Shown here piece after piece: positions 38,060 through 48,693 of a DNA stretch of 64,000 nucleotides; the stretch's first letter is position 1, and each line of letters opens with the position of its first letter. The position numbers and the translations under genes were made by a program. Under the pieces are notes generated by a model, which worked only from the letters and a program-made list of their open reading frames with translations, searched no databases and was not told where the DNA came from. The DNA lies in contig CP085629.1 of NCBI GenBank assembly GCA_024704175.1, positions 3,596,001 through 3,660,000 on the forward strand, given 5' to 3'. The stretch is from Paenibacillus sp. P25 (lineage in GTDB: Bacteria > Bacillota > Bacilli > Paenibacillales > NBRC-103111).

Positions 38060-38836
38060 TCAAATGGTGTAGGACAGTTTCCTTTCCTGCACGGATGGGG
38101 CTTCGGCCGGGGTTTTGGAGAGAACCCTGTTCAGAATCAGGTTCTCGTAATATATAAACCCGTTATCCCGCTCCCTGGGGCGGGCCAGGGAGATGCGGGT
38201 ATCCATGGCGATCTCCCCTTGTCGATCAGGAGCACCCGGTCCGCCAAGGCGACCGCTTCGCTTACATCGTGCGTCACCAGAATGACCGTAAAGCGCTGCT
38301 CAAGCCATAAGCGCTCGATCAGCCGCTGCATCTCGATCCGGGTCAGCGCGTCCAATGCGCCAAGCGGTTCGTCCAGCAGGAGCGACCGCGGATGGCTCGC
38401 CAGGGCACGGGCCAGGGCCACGCGCTGCTTCTGCCCGCCGGAGAGGACGCTCGGCCAATCGTTGTGGCGCTCGCTGAGCCCTACCTGCTGCAGCGCTTCG
38501 AATGCGACGTTCTTGTCTTTGTTCACGGCCCCGATCCGCACATTATCCAGCACCCGCTTCCAAGGCAGCGACCGGTGCTCCTGGAACAGAAAGCGCGTCT
38601 CCGAATGCCCTTTCTCCCCTCCCGAGCCGTCCAGCACCACGACACCTTCCGATGGCTGCTCGAGACCGGCTATCAGCCGGAGCAAGGTGCTTTTGCCGCT
38701 GACCGCTTTTTCCGACGATGGCAATGAACTCGCCCTGCTCGATCGTCACGTTCACATCCCGCAGCACAGGGGTTTGGTGAAACTGCTTCGATACGTGCTG
38801 AATCCGGATGCGGGAGCCCCGTTTTTCCTCTGACAT
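38060..38836 (-). CDS. ssuB: Nitrate/sulfonate/taurine-type ABC transporter ATPase
   Basis: About 258 aa. Walker A (GKSGSGKSTLL after repair), Q-loop [10 protein letters not shown], signature [15 protein letters not shown], Walker [14 protein letters not shown] and switch His in [19 protein letters not shown] is typical for SsuB. Breaks: one base too many near 38697 and C4 38215-38218 one short. The repaired end runs to a stop at 38060-38062. Last gene of the importer operon; it energises uptake of an organosulfur or related compound. Confidence 0.82.
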
Positions 38837-38851
38837 GCGTTTCTCACCTCG

Positions 38852-39630
38852 CTATTGTTTTGCAAAATTGGGATTCCACTTCAGCCACGACTTTTCCAAT
38901 AATTTCGCTATGCTGTCCGACAGCTTCCCGAGCAGTGCGTAGATCAGGATACTCAGCACAATGACATCCATCTGAAAGTACTCCCGCGCATTCATCGCCA
39001 TATATCCGATGCCCGATTTGGCCGCCACCGTCTCGGCGACAATCAGGGTCAGCCACATGATCCCGAGAGCGTAACGGACACCGACCAGAATGGACGGCGC
39101 GCGCCGGGCAGAATGATGTTCCAGTACAGAGAAAAGCCCTTGAGGCCGTAGATCCTGCCCATCTCAATCAGGTTGGGATCGATGGAACGGATGCCGTGAA
39201 ACGTATTCAGATACACCGGGAAAAAGACCCCGAGCGACACGAGCAGCAGCTTGGCCTCCTCGCCGATCCCGAACCAAATAATGACGAGCGGAATAAGCGA
39301 CAGGTGCGGAACATTCCGGATCATTTGGATCGAAGAATCCGCCAATTTCTCCGCCGTACGCGAGAAGCCGTTGATGAGACCCAGCAGGAAGCCGATGCCT
39401 CCGCCGACGGCAAAGCCGCTGACCGCCCTTCGGGCGCTGACGCCGATATGGGTGAACAATTCGCCGCTTTGGACCAGACTGATGAGTGCGCTAATGACTT
39501 TTACCGGTCGCGGTAGGACATTCGGCGGAATCACTTCGGTGGTGGTGAGCACATGCCACGCCAGAATCGCCAGAACGGGGATGATCCACGGGGCGACCCG
39601 GTAGAAGCGCTGCTTTCTTTTGTCTTTCAA
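38852..39630 (-). CDS. ssuC: Nitrate/sulfonate/taurine-type ABC transporter permease
   Basis: About 259 aa, six helices. SsuC-like features: ILAWHVLTTTEVIPPNVLPR, SSIQMIRNVPHLSLIPLVII, GIGEEAKLLLVSLGVFFPVY and the ATPase-contact loop EMGRIYGLKGFSLYWNIILP. The break near 39100 (one G short in GGCGCGCGCC) joins it to APSILVGVRYALGIMWLTLI. It lies 15 bases before ssuB and 22 bases after the binding protein. Confidence 0.85.
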
Positions 39631-39652
39631 TGCTGTCTCCCCTTCTTCGTTC

Positions 39653-40730
39653 TTACGGCGAGGCCGCTATCTTTTTAAGCTCCTCGTCAAAGGCATGGCT
39701 CCAGATTTGCGATATATCGACCTTGCTTTTCAGCGGCCCCACGCTGTTTAACACGTCCGCCACATCCTGCTGCGAAGCGATGGATTTCGGGGAGTTCTCA
39801 ATGATCCGGGTCGGGCGCTCGCTCCTCCGATTTCTTGAGCGTATCGAGCGCCTGCTCCACTGGTCGCTTCGTGTTCGACGCCGTAATCTCCGCCCACTTT
39901 TCTTTATTATCCCGGCTCCAGGCGTAAAATTGGTTCAACCGCGATAAATAATCGACGATCGCCGCATGTCTGGCCGGGTCGTTAATGGCTTCCGGCGTGG
40001 CTACATACAAGAAATTGCCGGAGAGAATGTCCTTGGCGCTGGCCAGCTCCCTCGCCCCGTTCTGGTGAGCGGAGATGATTGCGTTCCCGTAGCTGGCGAG
40101 GGCATCCACCTTGCCGCTGATCAGTGCGCTTAGTCCATCCGAGGTGGACAAGGGCAGCGCCTCGATATCGTTCCAGCTCAGCCCGGCCTGCTGGAGCATC
40201 TTCACCAGAAAATAATGGGCCGTCGTATTGGTGACATAGGCTACCTTCTTGCCTTTCAGCTCGGCGACGCTTTGAATCGGGGAGCCTTTGGGTACGACCA
40301 GCTCCTGGTTCAAGGTGCTGGCCACATTGGCGGCGATTACCTTGAAATTACCGCCGTTCGCCGCAAGCGAGGCAAAGATCGGCGGGATTTCGCTTGCTGA
40401 ACCGAAATCCAGATTGTTCGCCGCCATCGCTTCCAGCTGCAGATTTCCGCCTTGAAACACATGGTACTGGACCTTATACGGCGTTTTATCCAGTCCGGCC
40501 GCTTTTAACCCCAGTTCATAGGAGCCCCAGCCCGTCTGGCCGACCCTGAGCGTCACCTTGCCGAGATCGACGGACGCGGAGCCGGAAGCCCCTGCCGTCT
40601 TCGCTTCGGGAGCGGCATCCCCTGACGGCTTCTGGCCCCCGGATGTCGTCCCGCGACCGGAAGCAAGCCCGATGGTAAAGACAAGGAATAAAGAAAGCAA
40701 AGAACGCCTGGCAGTTTGAAACCGTAACAT
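39653..40730 (-). CDS. ssuA: Nitrate/sulfonate/taurine-type substrate-binding protein
   Basis: About 359 aa. Binding-fold motifs: VTLRVGQTGWGSYELGLKAA, FGSASEIPPIFASLA, SELKGKK-like VAELKGKKVAYVTNTTAHYF, DALASYGNAI. The signal peptide ends LASGRGTTSGG where a lipoprotein would read LASGCG; the lipid Cys is replaced by Arg (CGC for TGC). The C-terminal 58 residues are in another frame (break near 39815-39825), ending at 39653. First transporter gene, 35 bases after the dehydrogenase stop. Confidence 0.8.
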
Positions 40731-40765
40731 ATCTATTTCCCCCGGATTAATTAGGCATGATCAAA

Positions 40766-41885
40766 TTATGTTTCGGCCGTTTCGGCATAAGTCTTTTGAA
40801 TCGCTTGCCGGCCCGCCCGGTCGGTCGCCTGAATGGCATTGGCCAGCGCTTCCGCATTCGCGGCAAAAGCCAGTCTCGCCGCCGGCTCCGTCCGCGACTG
40901 CACTCCCCTGGCCACCTCGCCTGCTACCAGTGCCGGATCCCTTTCGATGCCGAGAGCCGCCAAGGTAACGGGCAAGTCAAACTGACGGAGCTGAGCAGCC
41001 AGCTCATGAACCTCTCCGTCCGATCGGCCCTCCAGGACCACCTGGGAGAGCAGGCTGAAGGCAACCTTCTCGCCGTGCAGCGTCCCCTTCGTTTCCGGGA
41101 CATAGGTCAGGCTGTTGTGAATACTGTGGGCGATCGCTGCGCGGGCCGCAGGGCCATGAACGGAGCCCACCAGCCCCGCCAGCAGGATGATGGCGTCAAC
41201 TGTTTCGGTAAAAGCTCGGGTCACTTCGCCGCCGCCGGCTGTTTCATAGGCCTCCGGCGCATGCCGCTGCAGAATCTCCAGCGCAAGCTTCGCTGTCTGC
41301 GTTCCAATTTGGACATCGAGCTCATCCGCCTCGTCCCTGATATTGACGGCTACTTCGTACCATTTGACCCAGGTATCGCCGATCCCGGCGACCAGAAACC
41401 GTTTGGGGGCGGAGGCCAAAACACGTGTGTCCGCCAGCACCAGAACGGGCGAATTCTTGAGCGGCAGATAGCCTTGGGACCGCCCCTGTGCGTCGTACAA
41501 TACGGTCAGAGCCGACCAGGCGGCGCAGGTGGCGACCACCGTCGGTACGGTGACAACGGGAAGATCGAGCTGGTCCCCTACCGCCTTCGTTAAATCCAGC
41601 GCCTTGCCCCCGCCGACCCCAATCAGCAGATCCGCCTGTTTTTCCTCCGCCAACTTGGCAAAATCCCCGATCTCCTCTGCTGTGCAATATCCGCCGAACT
41701 CGGCGATCTCAAAGTCGATATTCGCTTCCGCCAGACTGCCGATCAAAGACGCGCTCACCGCGGACCATGCGGTTTTTCCCTGCGATAATCAGCGCACGCT
41801 TGCCGAGAGGAGCTAGCCTTGGGGCGCTTTGGCCCAGAATACCGGGCTTATTCCAATACTGGTTTGGGGCTTTCACTGTAATCAT
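40766..41885 (-). CDS. Iron-type alcohol dehydrogenase, glycerol dehydrogenase-like
   Basis: About 372 aa. NAD-binding GVGGGKALDLTKAVGD, VVTVPTVVATCAAWSALTV, and metal ligands in VGSVHGPAARAAIAHSIHN and GTLHGEKVAF match GldA-like enzymes. ATG 41885 gives MITVKAPNQYWNKPGILGQS; an extra A near 41774-41780 breaks the frame after IIAG. It lies between an aminotransferase and an SsuABC-type importer, so an aldehyde formed by transamination of the imported compound is a plausible substrate (inference); plain glycerol dehydrogenase is the alternative. Confidence 0.8.
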
Positions 41886-41933
41886 TTCTTAAATAACTCC
41901 CTTCCCGCTGTAGAATGGATTTCTCTGCCGGTT

Positions 41934-43140
41934 TTACTGCACGTTTCCGTTCAGGTAGTCAAAATAAGCGTCCGCCAGGATCCGAATGCCGCGTTCGATT
42001 TGTTCCTGGCCGCAGTAGCTGAAACAAAGCCGCGCGTGCCGGAAGCCCTCCTCCTGCACATAGAAGCTCCGTCCGTCGACAAAGCTGACGCCCCGGGCTT
42101 CAGCATGCCTCAGCAGGCGGGCCGTATTGACGTCTTCACGGAACGTCAGCCACAGAAAGAAGCCGCCCTGCGGGATGTGAAACGTCACATGCTCGCCGAA
42201 ATGCCGCTGCAGCGCCGCCACCATGACATCCCTCTGTTTGCGGTAATGGCCTCTCAGCTGCTCCAGATGCTCTTCGAAAGGAAAGCCTTCCAATAGCTGC
42301 GCCAAAATTTCTTGAGTGAACACCCCGGTGCTTCGCCGCCCAGCATCAGTAGCTTCAGCTTAGAGATGATGGCTTGATCGGCGATGACCCAGCCCAGGCG
42401 AATGCCAGGCGCGATGATTTTGGAAAAGGTATTGAGGTAAATCACCCTGTCGGGACAGAGCGTGTATAGAGGCGGGAGTTCGTCTCCGGTAAAATTCAAT
42501 TCCGCATAGGCATCGTCTTCCAGGATAAAGAAATGGTACTCCTTGGCGAGTTCGGCCAAACGCCGGCGTCTGTCGAGGGAAAGCGTTACGCCCCCGGGGT
42601 TGTGGTAGGTAGGCATCGTATAAAAGAGCTTGGGGATCGGCTTGCCGGTTCGTTTCGCTTCTTTCAAGGCTTCTTCGAGGAGAGCCACCCGAACCCCGTC
42701 GGCATCGATGGGAAAAGAGGTGATCTTCGCTTCGGCCACGCGGAACGCCTGGAGCGCACTGAAGAAGGAAGGCGACTCCACCCAGACATGATCTCCGGGA
42801 TCGAGAAGCACGTTCGCCGCCAGGGCGATACCTTGTGTGGATCCGTAAGTGACCAGAACCTGGTCCGCATCCGCATGAATGCCATGCTGAAGGGAGCGGT
42901 TACGGATCCAGCCGATGATCTTGGCGGGCCCCCCGAGCCTGAGTACTGCAGTGCCTTTCGCCCATATAGCGTAATGGCTTCCGATGCGGCCTGCTCCAAG
43001 CGTTCGATCGGGAACAGATCCGGGGCCGCGAAGCCGAAGGATAAATGGACATGATCGGGATTCGTCACCGTCGTGCTGCCAATGGAGGGAGTCTGAGGGA
43101 TGCGCCTCGCGAATGCGAAGGACTGGACCAAGGACGCCAT
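41934..43140 (-). CDS. PLP-dependent aminotransferase, class I (2-aminoadipate/LysN-like)
   Basis: About 402 aa in three frames. PLP features: VLVTYGSTQGIALAANVLLD, TMPTYHNPGGVTLSLDRRRR, FFILEDDAYAELNF (Asp contacting PLP), YLNTFSKIIAPGIRLGWV (Lys Schiff base, Arg) and a C-terminal GGFFLWL. Breaks at C6 42929-42934 and C4 42323-42326, both one base short. No HTH precedes it, so it is an enzyme and not a MocR regulator. ATG 43140 follows AAGAAGGTG. First gene of the aminotransferase-dehydrogenase-ssuACB run. Confidence 0.87.
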
Positions 43141-43341
43141 GAAATCACCTTCTTTTGCGTGTATTTTTAAAAATTATAATTCACATCGGTTTTATCGGAT
43201 ATTTGCTAGCTCAAGATTATCATCGCCTATGCACAGCGTCAACCGGTCGCCTAATCGGGTTTTTCTATTGAAGAATCGAATAATTCTATTGAGAAGCGAA
43301 GCGGCATCCCATAATCAAGTTTTGTAATAGGTAAAATCTTC

Positions 43342-43370
43342 TTGACATGTCACACCCCTGCGGCTAATAT
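43342..43370 (+). promoter_or_regulatory. Sigma-A promoter of the carboxylesterase gene
   Basis: TTGACA (43342-43347) and TAATAT (43365-43370) with exactly 17 bases between them, about 50 bases upstream of the start codon. The remainder of the 43141-43421 gap holds no gene. Confidence 0.75.
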
Positions 43371-43421
43371 TGTGATATGCAAAATCAATTTAGCATATTA
43401 CATGCAAAGGAGCCGCCTGCT

Positions 43422-44911
43422 ATGAGTAACGAATCATGGATCGTTCAAACCTCTCTTGGCTCACTTCAAGGCATTCGAAGGAAGGGCGTCATTCAGTTTC
43501 GTGGTGTTCCTTATGCCCACGCACCCGAAGGGGAGTTTCGCTTTTCCCCAGCACGCCCGGTTTCGGCTTGGACAGGAATTCGGGATGCAAGTATTCATGG
43601 CCGTATTGCACCACAACCTCCTTCTTCCTTACGTTCTGTCATCGGAGATTCTTCTGAACTGCCGCAGGGGAAGATTGTTTATCCCTCACCATTTCAACAC
43701 CTGCCATTGATCAGGAAAAACGGCCCGTCGTCGTTTGGTTGCATGGTGGACATTATATGACTGGCGCCGGCTCGCTGGACTGGTACGATGGAGCGAAACT
43801 TTCAAAGGAAGGAAACATCGTTACCGTAGGGGTCAATTCCCGGCTCGGCGTCTTTGGATTCTTGCATTACCCTGGGGTTAGCGATGGCACAATGGGGATT
43901 ACCGATATCCTCACGGCTCTAAAATGGGTTCAGGATCATATTGCGTGCTTTGGCGGTGATCCTGATCAGGTCACGGTTATGGGGCAATCATCGGGAGCAC
44001 ATGAGATCATGTGCCTATTGGCAATGCCGGAAGCCCGTGGTCTTTTCCAAAGAGCTATTCTGCAGAGTGCCCCCGCTAGTCTCGCTCCTTTATCAGAAGC
44101 AAAAGCATTTGAATATGGAAAACGGTCGCTGGATATCTTGAATGTTGATCAGAGAAATCCACAAGAAATCATCACTCAATTGAACACCATGCCGCCTGCC
44201 CAACTCATACACGCCATGGGGAAATTGGCTCAGGAAATTGCACGGTTTGCTCAAATTGATCTTCCTTTCATGCCTGTTTTCGATTCACTTTCTACTCCGG
44301 ATCGTTTTATTGAGATGGCTGCAAAAGGTGCCGGTGAAGCAGGTATTGATCTCATTATCGGTACCAACAGAGAGGAGGCCCATGCTCATTTTTGGAACGT
44401 AAAAGCCTTCGATCCCGCTTTGGTGAACAAGCATTTTTTGGCTTTGACCGGGAAAGAAGACGCAATCGAGCGATACCGCGGACGGCGGCCCGGCAGCACC
44501 AATGTTGAGGCAATATCCGACTTGATGACGGATTACGCTTTCCGGTTCCCCTCTCTAAGGTTGGCAGAAGCGACTCATCAAGCCGGCTCTCGTGCTTGGG
44601 TTTATCAGTTTGATTGGGCACCGCCTGGTTCGCCTTTTAAAGCCAGCCATGGCATAGAAGTGCCGTTTGTATTCGGAAATCTTGAAGCATGCAGTAACGC
44701 ACCGATATTGCAAGGGGCTGATCCAGAGGTTGCAGCCGATTTATCAGTCGCTATGCGCAGGGCTTGGATCGGGTTTATACGAACCGGCGATCCCGGCGTT
44801 TCCATTCCTTGGCCGTCTTATGAGCCGAATCAGAGACAAACCATGCGATATGCTTCCGTGATTGGTGCTGCAGGCGACTTAGCTGGGATCAATCGCTTCC
44901 AATCAATATAA
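43422..44911 (+). CDS. Type-B carboxylesterase (para-nitrobenzyl esterase-like)
   Basis: About 496 aa alpha/beta hydrolase. GVIQFRGVPYAHAPEGEFRF at the N-terminus, VVVWLHGGHYMTGAG (oxyanion hole), nucleophile elbow VTVMGQSSGAHE (Ser in GxSxG) and a late ASHGIEVPFVFGNLE with the catalytic His are all present. G4 43667-43670 is one base short; the repaired link reads SELPQGEDCLSLTISTPAID. AAAGGAG precedes ATG 43422. By eye this gene and the next are more AT-rich than the flanks. Confidence 0.88.
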
Positions 44912-44936
44912 GTCCACTTAATAGGATGGGGAAGTA

Positions 44937-45829
44937 ATGAAGAAAGATATAGATATTTTGCACCATGTTGGGCTGATCACATCCCATATGAACTCCACGA
45001 TTGAACGTTATGAAAAGCTTGGCTTTTCCTTCACTCCTCTTTCGTTGCCTAGCATTCCTTTAAGGCCGGGAGGCGAACCGGAATCCCTTGGAGTTGGCAA
45101 TCGTTGCGCCATCTTCCAAAACAATTATCTGGAAGTACTAAGCGTTGTGGATAAAGCGAGATGGGGTACGATTACGGAAGATCAGCGCGGTCCCTACGAT
45201 ATCGACAAACCGCTCCGTCGTTACGAAGGCTTGCATGTTATGCATTTTGGCGCAGAGGATCTGGAAATCGTTCATAAAAGACTAGTGGAACAAGGGACTA
45301 CTTGTTCTGAAATTAAACCTTTCCAGCGAATGGTAGATACCCCAAACGGAAAAAAATGATGCATGCACGAACGATTCATTTCCCTGATCACGCGAATCCG
45401 GAAGGATTGATTCAAATCGCACAGCATGTTACACCGGAATTGGTGCTCCAACCTCAGTACATGCACCATCCCAACGGGGCAAAAACCATTACCGAGATGA
45501 TCGTATGTACAACCACTCCCAGTGAATACGCTGCAAAGTATGAGCGATATACGGGATACCAAGGTGAACAGAAGGGAAACAGGTATATACTGAATCTTGG
45601 TTACTCAAGAGTGATTGTCGTTTCACCTGAACATATGGAGCGTCTCCTCCCTGGATGCTTCCCTCCCGCCCTGCCTTTCTTAGCTGGATTTACGGTTGCT
45701 GTAACAGATCTGCATACGACTCGTAATCTGTTAACGGTTAACCAAATACCATTTATAGAGCATGGTGAACGCTTAATCGTTCGCCCCGAAGACGCCTGCG
45801 GGAGTGCCGTTCTTTTCGCAAAAGAATAA
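44937..45829 (+). CDS. VOC/glyoxalase-like domain protein (Glyoxalase_3 type)
   Basis: About 298 aa. Begins DILHHVGLITSHMNSTIERY (first VOC module with metal-type His) and has LHVMHFGAEDLEIVHKRLVE and IHFPDHANPEGLIQIAQHVT. The frame changes in an A7 run at 45350-45356; an A8 would join PNGKK to MMHARTIHF without loss. As written, the second frame starts with ATG overlapping the stop by four bases, so two coupled peptides cannot be fully excluded. 25 bases behind the esterase, likely one operon. Confidence 0.8.
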
Positions 45830-45879
45830 TGTACACGTTTAGTGATGCTCATTCCCTTCGTTAGGAGAGATTGGACTAT

Positions 45880-47223
45880 ATGACCAGTTCTTCCACCGGT
45901 TCACCGGGCAAATCATCCTTGCTGCGCAACCGGGTTGTGCAGATAATTTTGACATCAGCCTTGTTCCTGCAGATCGGCATCTGGGTACGCAATTTCGCCA
46001 TCCTTCTCTATGTCACCGAACAAACGAACAAGGATCCGTTTGCGATCTCGATGATTTCCGTCGCGGAGTTCGCGCCGATCTTCCTGTTCTCCTTCATCGG
46101 GGGCACCTTCGCCGACCGATGGTCGCCGAAGCGAACGATGGTCGGCTGTGATTTGCTCAGCGCGGTGTCCGTGTTCCTCGTCCTGCTCGGTATGTCGTTC
46201 GGCGGCTGGCAAATGGTGTTTCTGGCGACGCTCGTTTCTTCGATCTTATCGCAATTTTCCCAGCCGGCGGGCATGAAGCTGTTCAAGCTGCATGTGCCCG
46301 AGGGGCTTATGCAAGCCGGCATGTCGCTGTACCAGACGCTTTTCGCCATGTTTATGATCTTGGGACCGGCGCTCGGTACGTTCGTCTTCCAGCAGTACGG
46401 CATCCGCGTCTCTATCGGAATCGTCGGCATCGCGTTCTTCTTGTCCGTCGCTTCCTTAATGCTGCTCCCCCGGACCGGCATATCGAAGCCGACAAAAAGA
46501 TCAGCTCCATCTTCCATGAAATGAAGCTTGGTTTCCGTTACGTGCTGGCGAGCAGCACGCTCAAAACACTGGGCTCATGCTTCGTCCTGGCGGGCCTGGC
46601 GCTCGGACTGATTCAGCCGCTCGCCATTTTCCTTGTGACGGAACGTCTGGCGCTTCCGAAAGAGTATTTGCAATGGCTGATGATGGCAAGCGGCATAGCG
46701 ATGATGATCGGCGGCGGGGCTACCGTAGCCGTATCCAAAAAAGCCGCCGCCCCCGCATTTGCTTTCGCTCGGCATGGCCGTAAGCGCCGTCGGGATTTTC
46801 CTCTCCGGGTTGTCTACCCAGCTGTGGCTCACGCTCGCCGCGAATGTGATTAGCGGGCTCGCTTATCCCGCCATTCATATCGGAATCAGCACCCTCATCC
46901 TGACAAACGCCGAGGAAGCGTTCGTCGGCCGGGTGAACGGCTTTCTCACGCCGCTGTTCATGGGTGCCATGGTGCTGACGATGGGCTTATCCGGTTGGGT
47001 GAAGGCTTCCGTCCCGCTCGTCAGTATGTATGCTGCTGCTGGTGTTCTTTTTATCGTCGCCGTCGTCATCATGATCCCGCTTCTGAAAGAAGCGCGCAGC
47101 CACCGCAAGCGGCCTGATCGGGCCGCTTTTTTTTGCAGCGATTATCCGATTTTGTGTAGCCCCCGTACCCAATCCGCCTACGCCGCCCCATATCCCTGTA
47201 ATATCGCCGGACAATCCGCATAA
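45880..47223 (+). CDS. MFS transporter, enterobactin-exporter/MFS_3 type
   Basis: About 410 aa in three frames. Part 1: LTSALFLQIGIWVRNFAILL, GGTFADRWSPKRTMVG (motif A), SQFSQPAGMKLFKL; part 2 from about 46490 (FHEMKLGFRYVLASSTLKTL), part 3 from about 46750 (LSLGMAVSAVGIFLSGL, VGRVNGFLTPLFMGAM). ATG 45880 has AGGAGAG ten bases upstream. The written frame runs to 47223 through a strong terminator at 47107, so the true stop is probably near 47117 after one more frame error. Confidence 0.8.
47107..47134 (+). terminator. Terminator of the MFS gene
   Basis: AAGCGGCC(TGATCG)GGCCGCTT, a perfect 8-bp stem followed by a T8 run. One of the clearest terminators in the window. Confidence 0.9.
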
Positions 47224-47316
47224 CAGCGATCCGATTGTAAATACGGCCATCCCTAACGCAAATAGTGTCTTCCGTCCGAAATTATGACTCCAACGGCTCT
47301 TTGTAACCAGCGCCAC
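47150..47316 (-). pseudogene. Fragment of a DHA2-type MFS transporter
   Basis: About 55 codons read FGRKTLFALGMAVFTIGSLL and CGLSGDI, the motif A region through helix 3 of a multidrug pump, followed in broken frames by GIWGGVGGLGTG. No start, no body. Behind it at 47339-47348 stands a run of ten C followed by another C5. The relic lies tail to tail with the intact MFS gene. Confidence 0.55.
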
Positions 47317-47430
47317 GGTAAACTACCGGCATAGCCATCCCCCCCCCCGCCCCCGCTTTCATTCAGCGGTGTAACATGTTAAAATATTATTACATGTAAC
47401 GATCATAGATAAACAGGAGTGTCATGTAAA

Positions 47431-48064
47431 ATGAATTTTACCTATTACGAATCGTTATCCATACATCTTGCGGTGGATCTCATCAATACGCTATGTCCCG
47501 TCAAGGGAACCGATAATTTATCGACGCCTGAAGAATTGAAGCAATTTCTTGTCGAGAGCGAGAAGCATGTCCTGGATTTGGCCTCGGAGAAGAATGGTGG
47601 CTTTGATTGGGATGCCGCTATCGCTGTTCATCGGGAAACCGTTCAATCATGGCCTGTTCGTTCGGAGGATGTCGAGATCGTCCGATCGCTCAGAACATCT
47701 TTGCGCACGGTGTTCGAGCTGGCGAGAGAACAGAAGGCACAGGATGCGGCGGAGCTGTTGAATGAGCAGACTGCGCATGAGCGGGGCAACGCCAAGAATA
47801 AGCTGGCTGCATGGACCCTACCATCTGCATTTTGAATCGGAGGAAGACGGGTGCGCTCATTGGCTGGCTACGACGACTGCAATGGGGCTTGCTTTTGTAT
47901 TGATTGAGTTTGGAACGGAGAGATTCGGAATTTGTGCTTCTGCTTCCTGTCAGAAAGCCTTTATCGACACATCCAAGAACAAATCCAAGCGTTACTGTTC
48001 CGAGGCATGCGCTCATCGTGAAAGCGTGGCGGCCTTCCGCAAACGCCAACGCTCCAATAGTTGA
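47431..48064 (+). CDS. CGNR zinc-finger (ABATE domain) protein
   Basis: About 210 aa. The N-terminal ABATE domain (LSIHLAVDLINTLCPVKGTD, LRTSLRTVFELAREQKAQDA) is followed by a C-terminal treble-clef-like finger CASASCQKAFID, then RYCSEACAHRESVAAFRKRQ, characteristic of CGNR putative transcription factors. The frame breaks near 47815-47818 (extra C; the repaired link reads AWTYHLHFESEED). ATG 47431 has AGGAG eleven bases upstream. Target unknown. Confidence 0.8.
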
Positions 48065-48122
48065 ACAAGGGGTGCAACAGGCCAATTGCTTCTAACCTGA
48101 GGACACCCCATTGTGAAAAGTA

Positions 48123-48668
48123 TCATGGAGATGGGTAGGTTTGGGAGCGGTACACCATGTTCTGAACGTATTGCAGGATCAGTTCCTCCTCGGTGTCCAG
48201 ATGGCTCCTCAAGATTTGACAGGCCTGGATCAGTTGCTTGGCGAGCTTGCCCATGATTTCAAATGCCGGCGGATAGGTCATCTCTTCAAGCAAGCCGAGG
48301 AAGGCTTCCAGGCTTGCGGCGGCCAGTTCGTGATCCCTTTCGAGCACCCAAATGGACGGCATAATTGACGGGCCCTTGTCTAGAGCGAAGTATTTCTGTA
48401 ATAAGGGGTAAAAGGTCGTCTCCTCCCACCCCCAATGAACCTCAAGCATGTGGATAAGCTCCAAGGTCTGTCTGCGCAGCCGCATCAGCGCTTCCATCGG
48501 GCGGTCGACCCGGCCGGAGCCGCTCATCTCCCGAGCCCTTTTCTCCAGTTGTCTGAGCCTGCAACGCAGCTCCTCATGCTCTTCCCTTAACTTCTCGTAC
48601 GCATGATACAATTCGGTAGGATGGGCCGGCTCGGTTCCGGGCGCCAAGGTATCGGTTGGAGCTTTCAT
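48123..48668 (-). CDS. Hemerythrin-like cation-binding protein (1 of 3)
   Basis: 181 aa, four-helix bundle with di-iron-type ligands: LREEHEELRCRL, VHWGWEETTFYPLL, ERDHELAAASLEAF and LRSHLDTEEELILQYV. GAGGAGG eight bases before ATG 48668. It is 25 bases behind nirD on the same strand and likely in the nir operon; a role in oxygen or nitric oxide handling is inference. Confidence 0.82.
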   Translation of the reverse strand: MKAPTDTLAPGTEPAHPTELYHAYEKLREEHEELRCRLRQLEKRAREMSGSGRVDRPMEALMRLRRQTLELIHMLEVHWGWEETTFYPLLQKYFALDKGPSIMPSIWVLERDHELAAASLEAFLGLLEEMTYPPAFEIMGKLAKQLIQACQILRSHLDTEEELILQYVQNMVYRSQTYPSP

Positions 48669-48693
48669 ACGTTTAACCTCCTCGATTACGTTT

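Noticed and set aside
45350..45359. Programmed frameshifting as an explanation for the many split genes
   Set aside because: Sites are different G/C runs without a common slippery heptamer or downstream structure and hit unrelated genes; sequence error explains them all.
47339..47354. C10 and C5 tract as a phase-variation switch
   Set aside because: It lies between a pseudogene fragment and the CGNR gene leader, not in a coding or promoter spacer, and homopolymer lengths in this sequence are not trustworthy.
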